Shown here in pieces: positions 60,571 to 64,000 of a stretch of 64,000 bases of DNA (position 1 is the first letter of the stretch; every line of letters starts with the position of its first letter). The notes under the pieces were generated by a model. It was not told the DNA's origin, ran no database searches, and was given only the letters and a program-made list of their open reading frames with translations. The stretch comes from Prado023 sp963788325 (GTDB lineage Bacteria > Actinomycetota > Actinomycetes > S36-B12 > CAIYMF01). The stretch lies in assembly GCA_963788325.1 (NCBI GenBank), contig CAWBGJ010000014.1:124001-188000 (forward strand), given 5' to 3'. The position numbers and the translations under genes are program-made.

Positions 60571-62005
60571 TTGTTCAGCACAGCGGAGGAAGTCCTCAAG
60601 TTCATCAAGAAGGAGGACGTGCAGTTCGTCGACGTCCGCTTCTGCGACCTGCCCGGCGTCATGCAGCACTTCAACGTCCCCGCCCAGGGCCTCCCGGAGG
60701 AGTTCTTCACCGAAGGCCAGATGTTCGACGGGTCCTCGATCCGCGGCTTCCAGGCGATCCACGAGTCGGACATGAAGCTCATCCCCGATCTCGGCAGCGC
60801 CTTCCTCGACCCGTTCCGGGCCGAGAAGACGCTCATCATCAACATGTCCATCCGCGACCCGTTCACCGACGAGCCCTACAGCCGCGACCCGCGCAACATC
60901 GCGATGAAGGCTGAGGCGTACCTGAAGTCCACGGGCATCGCGGACACCGCGTTCTTCGCACCCGAGGCCGAGTTCTACATCTTCGACTCGGTGCGGTTCG
61001 AGACCAAGCAGAACGCCGGCTACTACTTCATCGACTCCATCGAGGGCAAGTGGAACTCGGGCGTGGAGTACGAGGAGGACGGCACCCCCAACCGCGGGTA
61101 CAAGACCCCCTACAAGGGCGGGTACTTCCCCGTCCCGCCGGTCGACCACTTCGCCGACCTGCGCGACCAGATGAGCCTCATGCTCGGCCAGGTGGGCCTG
61201 ACCGTGGAGCGCGCGCACCACGAGGTCGGCACTGCCGGCCAGGCGGAGATCAACTACCGCTTCGACGAGCTGGCCAAGGCTGCCGATGACGTCATGAAGT
61301 TCAAGTACGTCATCAAGGGCGTCGGCTGGGCCGCGGGCAAGTCCGTGACCTTCATGCCCAAGCCCGTCTTCGGCGACAACGGTTCGGGCATGCACGTGCA
61401 CCAGTCGTTGTGGAAGGACGGCAAGCCGCTGTTCTACGACGAGGCCGGCTACGGCGGCCTGTCGGACATGGCGCGCTGGTACATCGGCGGGCTGCTCAAG
61501 CACGCCCCCAGCCTGCTGGCCTTCACCAACCCGACGGTGAACTCCTACCACCGCCTGGTGCCGGGCTACGAGGCCCCGGTCAACCTGGTCTACAGCCAGC
61601 GCAACCGCTCGGCGTGCATCCGCATCCCGATCACCGGCTCGAACCCGAAGGCCAAGCGCATCGAGTTCCGCGTGCCCGACCCGTCGAGCAACCCGTACCT
61701 CGCGTTCTCGGCCATGCTCATGGCCGGCCTGGACGGGATCAAGAACAAGATCGAGCCCCGCGAGCCGGTCGACAAGGACCTCTACGAGCTCCCGCCGGAC
61801 GAGGCGGCCGACATCCCGCAGGTGCCCGGGTTCGCTGCCGGAGGTGCTCGATGCCCTTGAGGCTGATCACGCCTACCTCACCGAGGGCGGGGTGTTCACC
61901 GACGATCTGATCGAGACCTGGATCGCCTACAAGCGCACGAACGAGGTCGACCCGATCCGCCTGCGCCCGCACCCGCACGAGTTCGAGCTGTACTACGACA
62001 TCTGA
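60571..62005 (+). CDS. glnA: glutamine synthetase type I, frame-broken near the 3' end
   Basis: The protein begins 'MFSTAEEVLKFIKKEDVQFVD' (one residue longer than quoted here is avoided) from a TTG start with AGGAGG 6 nt upstream. Motifs: 'FDGSSIRGFQAIHESDM', 'PEAEFYIFD', 'GNSGSGMHVHQ'-type 'GDNGSGMHVHQSLWKDG', 'NRSACIRIP' and, near the end, 'NLVYSQRNRS'. An extra T at 61831-61832 shifts the frame; removing it restores 'PEVLDALEADHAYLTEGGVF' and the end 'HEFELYYDI', 477 residues, matching GlnA1. The adenylylation Tyr lies within 'SVNLVYSQRN...' downstream 'DKDLYELPPDE'. A frameshift in this essential-type gene is most likely a sequence error. Confidence 0.93.
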
Positions 62006-62046
62006 GTTCCCCCCTTTTCGGGGCCGCAACTTGCCCCTGACCTGCA

Positions 62047-62088
62047 CTGTGCCAAGGCGAGTCCCTTCGGGGGCTCGCCTTGGCACAG
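62047..62088 (+). terminator. glnA terminator hairpin with UUCG loop
   Basis: Exact 15-nt arms 62047-62061 and 62074-62088 continue inward through CCC/GGG to a TTCG loop, a very stable form. A smaller cccc/gggg hairpin follows the stop codon at 62010-62023. No U-tract is present. Confidence 0.8.
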
Positions 62089-62249
62089 TTGGGGCACAAG
62101 TCGGCTGCGGCACAACCCCGGACCGTCGACCCGTTCCCAGTCCGCGCCGATTCGGCGTCAGCGAAGACCGCCGCCCATTGCGCTCTGACGCGGTGGAGGC
62201 CATCGCGGACGCGAATGTGGCTCTATCGCTGCTGGATCCCCTGGCCTGC

Positions 62250-62255
62250 CACAAT
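62250..62255 (+). promoter_or_regulatory. -10-like element, leaderless promoter of the TMEM175 gene
   Basis: CACAAT ends 6 nt before GTG 62262, in frame with the channel gene. Confidence 0.45.
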
Positions 62256-62261
62256 GCTCAC

Positions 62262-62936
62262 GTGACCGCGGAGAAGGCACCGATGCCGGCAACGGCCGAC
62301 AACGAGTACGCACCGGACCGAATCGTGGCCTTCAGTGACGGGGTGGTGGCCATCGCCATCACCCTGCTGATCCTGCCGCTCGCCGGTGTCACCATCCCGA
62401 CGGCTGACGGGAACGATCCGCTGGGGTACCTGTGGCGCGAGAACAGTGGGCTGATCACGAGTTTCTTGATCAGTTGGGCGGTCATCATGACCTTCTGGAT
62501 GGCGCATCATCGCGTCTTCGACACTGCCTGTGCGATCAACGGCGCGATCATGAGGTGGAACACCCTCTGGCTCTTCGCCGTCGTGGTGTTCCCCTTCCCG
62601 ACCAGTTTGCTCAGCCAGTCGGATATTGGCGCCCACGGCGAACAACAGGTCGTCGCGTTCTACATCGGGACGATGTTTGTGATCAGCGGGTCCTTGACCA
62701 TGGTTTCGCGTCAGCTGCGCGTCCATGCTCATCTGCGCAAGCCCACTACACCGATCGTTCGTACCGCCGTGTTGCGAGGGCAATTGACGAGCGGCTATCT
62801 CGGGGTCCTGTTCATGATGTCGCTTTTCACCGGCTACGCGCTGTCTGGGCTCATCGGTCTGTTGCTGGTTGACCCAGCAGCCGGCATCCTCGGCAAGCTG
62901 CAAACCCGCCGAATTGGTGATCCGGTGCCCAAGTGA
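62262..62936 (+). CDS. TMEM175-family (DUF1211) potassium channel
   Basis: The 224-residue protein has six helices. The first carries the family signature 'RIVAFSDGVVAIAITLLILPL' (near residue 18), with the FSD motif that lines the pore entrance; 'WMAHHRVFDTACAINGAIMRWNTLWL' is another conserved stretch, quoted in part. Bacterial TMEM175 proteins are tetrameric K+ channels in the cytoplasmic membrane. GTG 62262 is chosen because it is preceded by a -10-like box and leads directly into the signature. Base composition (lower GC, more T) looks milder than neighbours and may indicate later acquisition. Confidence 0.9.
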   Translation: MTAEKAPMPATADNEYAPDRIVAFSDGVVAIAITLLILPLAGVTIPTADGNDPLGYLWRENSGLITSFLISWAVIMTFWMAHHRVFDTACAINGAIMRWNTLWLFAVVVFPFPTSLLSQSDIGAHGEQQVVAFYIGTMFVISGSLTMVSRQLRVHAHLRKPTTPIVRTAVLRGQLTSGYLGVLFMMSLFTGYALSGLIGLLLVDPAAGILGKLQTRRIGDPVPK

Positions 62937-62973
62937 ACGGAGAGCTTCGGGGCCGGTCGCATGCTCTCTCCGT
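62937..62973 (+). terminator. possible terminator of the TMEM175 gene
   Basis: Arms acggagag (62937-62944) and ctctccgt (62966-62973) pair exactly around a 21-nt loop right after the stop codon. The following 130 bp to the MarR stop hold no supported gene. Confidence 0.4.
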
Positions 62974-63103
62974 GGCGTCGCTGGCGGTTCGGGCCATCGC
63001 CTGCTCGCGGCTGATTCTCGGTCACTGGGCAGGCTGAACGCCGAGGGCGGCCAATGCGATGCTCGCGGCGATGTGAGATCCCTGGGGCAGTGCGTCCCGG
63101 CCG

Positions 63104-63667
63104 TCAGCTGGCGTCGTGGACGCGTTGCAGCACGGTGTCGATCACCTCGTCGTGGCGTGCTGCGATGCTGGCGCTGAACTTCTCGACCAGCTCAGTGAAG
63201 TCGCGCAACTCGCGGGCACTCCAGTCGGACAGGAACGCATCCATCGCCCACGTCCTGATCGAGACGCTCTGGGCGACCACGGCTCGGCCGGTGTCGGTCA
63301 GGTGCACCACGGTCCGCCGGCGGTCTCGTGGATCGACCGTGCGGGCGATGAGCCCCTCAGCCTCGGTCTCGACGAGCAGCCGACTTGCCGTCGAGTGCTC
63401 GAGGCTCAACGCTGCCGCCACGTCCTTGACCGAGGCCGGCACCGCTGAGTCATCGAGGGCCTCGAGGTCCCCGACTGCGAGGCAGGCTGCCACCTTGGCC
63501 ACATCCACGGTGCGCTGCAGGGCAGGGATGGGCACCTGAGCAGTGGGCGGGCGCACGACCGTCCGACGCATCTGCAGCAGGGCGCGATCCAGGCGCTCGA
63601 CGAGGGCGGCATCGTGCGTCCGTCCGCTGAAGGCCGCCTCGATGCGGGCGTTGTCTGCGCTGGCCAT
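63104..63667 (-). CDS. MarR-family transcriptional regulator
   Basis: The 187-residue protein has a winged helix-turn-helix: 'ASVKDVAAALSLEHSTASRLLVETEAEGLIARTVDPRDRRRTVVHLT' spans the recognition helix and wing (quoted over several parts), flanked by dimerisation helices at both ends. It probably represses the divergent MMPL exporter and itself through two matching palindromes at 63701-63758. The ATG at 63667 has AGGAGGG upstream. The longer frame to 63754 would cover the operators and is rejected. Confidence 0.9.
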   Translation of the reverse strand: MASADNARIEAAFSGRTHDAALVERLDRALLQMRRTVVRPPTAQVPIPALQRTVDVAKVAACLAVGDLEALDDSAVPASVKDVAAALSLEHSTASRLLVETEAEGLIARTVDPRDRRRTVVHLTDTGRAVVAQSVSIRTWAMDAFLSDWSARELRDFTELVEKFSASIAARHDEVIDTVLQRVHDAS

Positions 63668-63700
63668 CGGGGTCCGGTCCCTCCTTGCCCTACAGGCTGT

Positions 63701-63721
63701 TTGCGTGTGTGGCACACGTAA
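63701..63721. promoter_or_regulatory. MarR operator 1
   Basis: The imperfect palindrome TTGCGTGTG-T-GG-CACACGTAA matches operator 2 read on the other strand. It overlaps the likely marR -10 (TAGATT, minus strand, 63720-63725). Confidence 0.7.
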
Positions 63722-63737
63722 TCTACGCTGACCGACA

Positions 63738-63758
63738 TTGCATGTGCGACACACGCAA
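63738..63758. promoter_or_regulatory. MarR operator 2
   Basis: The 21-bp palindrome TTGCATGTG-CGA-CACACGCAA lies 37 bp (centre to centre) from operator 1, about 30 bp before the MMPL start. The spacing would place two dimers on nearly the same face with overlap of both promoters. Confidence 0.7.
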
Positions 63759-63787
63759 CTGTCGCACCCTACCCGAGGGAGCCTTTC

Positions 63788-64000
63788 ATGGGACCACTGT
63801 CGAGATGGGCCGTCAACCGCCCCTGGCGCGCGTTGGGGGCCTGGCTGGTCTTCGCGGTCCTGATCGCTGGGCTGGCCGCCCGGTTCGGCGGGTCGTACAA
63901 CGACTCCTTCGAGCTGCCGGACACGGAGTCAGCGGCAGCCCAGGAGGTCCTCGGCCAGATCCCCGGCGTCGAGGATGCCCTCACCGAGGCAACGGTCAGG
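63788..64000 (+). CDS. MMPL/RND-family transporter, 3'-truncated by window end
   Basis: The first 71 residues start 'MGPLSRWAVNRPWRALGAW', a basic N-terminus, then helix 1 ('LVFAVLIAGLAARF') and 'GGSYNDSFELPDTESAAAQEV', the opening of the periplasmic domain typical of MMPL proteins. These export lipids or drugs with the proton gradient. A GAGGGAG site lies 7 nt before the ATG. The divergent MarR gene and paired operators suggest inducible efflux. The rest of the gene lies beyond the window. Confidence 0.85.
   Translation, partial: MGPLSRWAVNRPWRALGAWLVFAVLIAGLAARFGGSYNDSFELPDTESAAAQEVLGQIPGVEDALTEATVR

Noticed and set aside
60475..61551. Minus-strand frame of ~358 residues opposite glnA
   Set aside because: It is antisense to glnA and has no recognisable domain.
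61825..61840. Programmed frameshift in glnA or lipA
   Set aside because: No slippery heptamer plus pseudoknot arrangement is seen, the shift in each case is a simple extra base, and the same kind of error recurs in many unrelated genes nearby.
1..64000. tRNA, rRNA, CRISPR, IS elements, prophage or secretion clusters
   Set aside because: No tRNA cloverleaf or CCA-ended gene, no regularly spaced direct repeats, and no transposase, integrase or phage gene was recognised on reading both strands.

Overview
The window is about 70% GC and nearly fully coding. Gene content points to an actinobacterium: a bcc-aa3 respiratory supercomplex (qcrCAB, ctaCDEF), actinobacterial CtaF, DUF3043, DUF4191 and PspAB proteins, a PimB-type phosphatidylinositol mannosyltransferase, and a B12-riboswitch-controlled ECF transporter. 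From memory, the gene order follows the Mycobacterium tuberculosis block from Rv2188c (pimB) to Rv2220 (glnA1): pimB, DEDD/GIY-YIG nuclease, trpD, ctaE-qcrCAB, ctaC, adoK, erpA-like, glycerate kinase, cobT-cobS, gcvT, pepA/pepB, E2, TIGR01777 SDR, lipB, lipA, DUF4191, RDD and glnA. Extra modules are inserted into that frame. The genus cannot be named from sequence alone. No tRNA, rRNA, CRISPR array, insertion sequence or prophage was seen.

Layout. 0-4 kb: two GT-C type membrane glycosyltransferases, pimB and two small Cys-rich proteins. 4-15 kb: the nuclease, then the respiratory genes in two minus-strand groups (qcrB-qcrA-qcrC-ctaE and ctaF-ctaD-ctaC) around a receiver-like protein and trpD. 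15-18.8 kb: cysteine desulfurase-TusA, aat, a PfkB kinase and an ErpA-type Fe-S carrier. 19-29.5 kb: a membrane protein, glycerate kinase, MmcQ/YjbR protein, nadA, a baeRF-like protein, the pspA-htpX-pspAB envelope-stress operon, DUF3043, an aldo/keto reductase and a VOC protein. 29.6-35.5 kb: a two-component pair whose response regulator is fused to a thioredoxin-reductase-like flavoprotein, recQ and a macro-domain protein. 35.5-43.5 kb: the cobalamin module (riboswitch, SCO2322-like exported protein, ECF T, AA and S subunits, MBL-CobU, CobT, CobS). 43.6-49 kb: a broken GH3 glycosidase and ligD. 49-62 kb: gcvT, pepA, lpdA, E2, SDR, a repeat-containing membrane protein, lipB, lipA, DUF4191, RDD and glnA. 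62-64 kb: a TMEM175-type channel, then a MarR regulator divergent from an MMPL exporter with two matching operators between them.

Co-operation. Aerobic respiration, Fe-S supply (cysteine desulfurase, TusA, ErpA) and lipoate-dependent 2-oxoacid and glycine metabolism (LipB, LipA, E2, E3, GcvT) are grouped. The riboswitch can tie corrinoid uptake to late nucleotide-loop assembly.

Two general traits stand out. Many genes that begin a transcription unit have a TANNNT -10 element ending only 6-7 nt before the start codon, which is the mark of leaderless mRNAs. Small indels interrupt seven genes between 40.3 and 61.9 kb, including the essential-type genes glnA and lipA, while the first 40 kb is clean; sequencing or assembly error is more likely than real gene decay. 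For those genes the full span is given as one feature and the shifts are listed.
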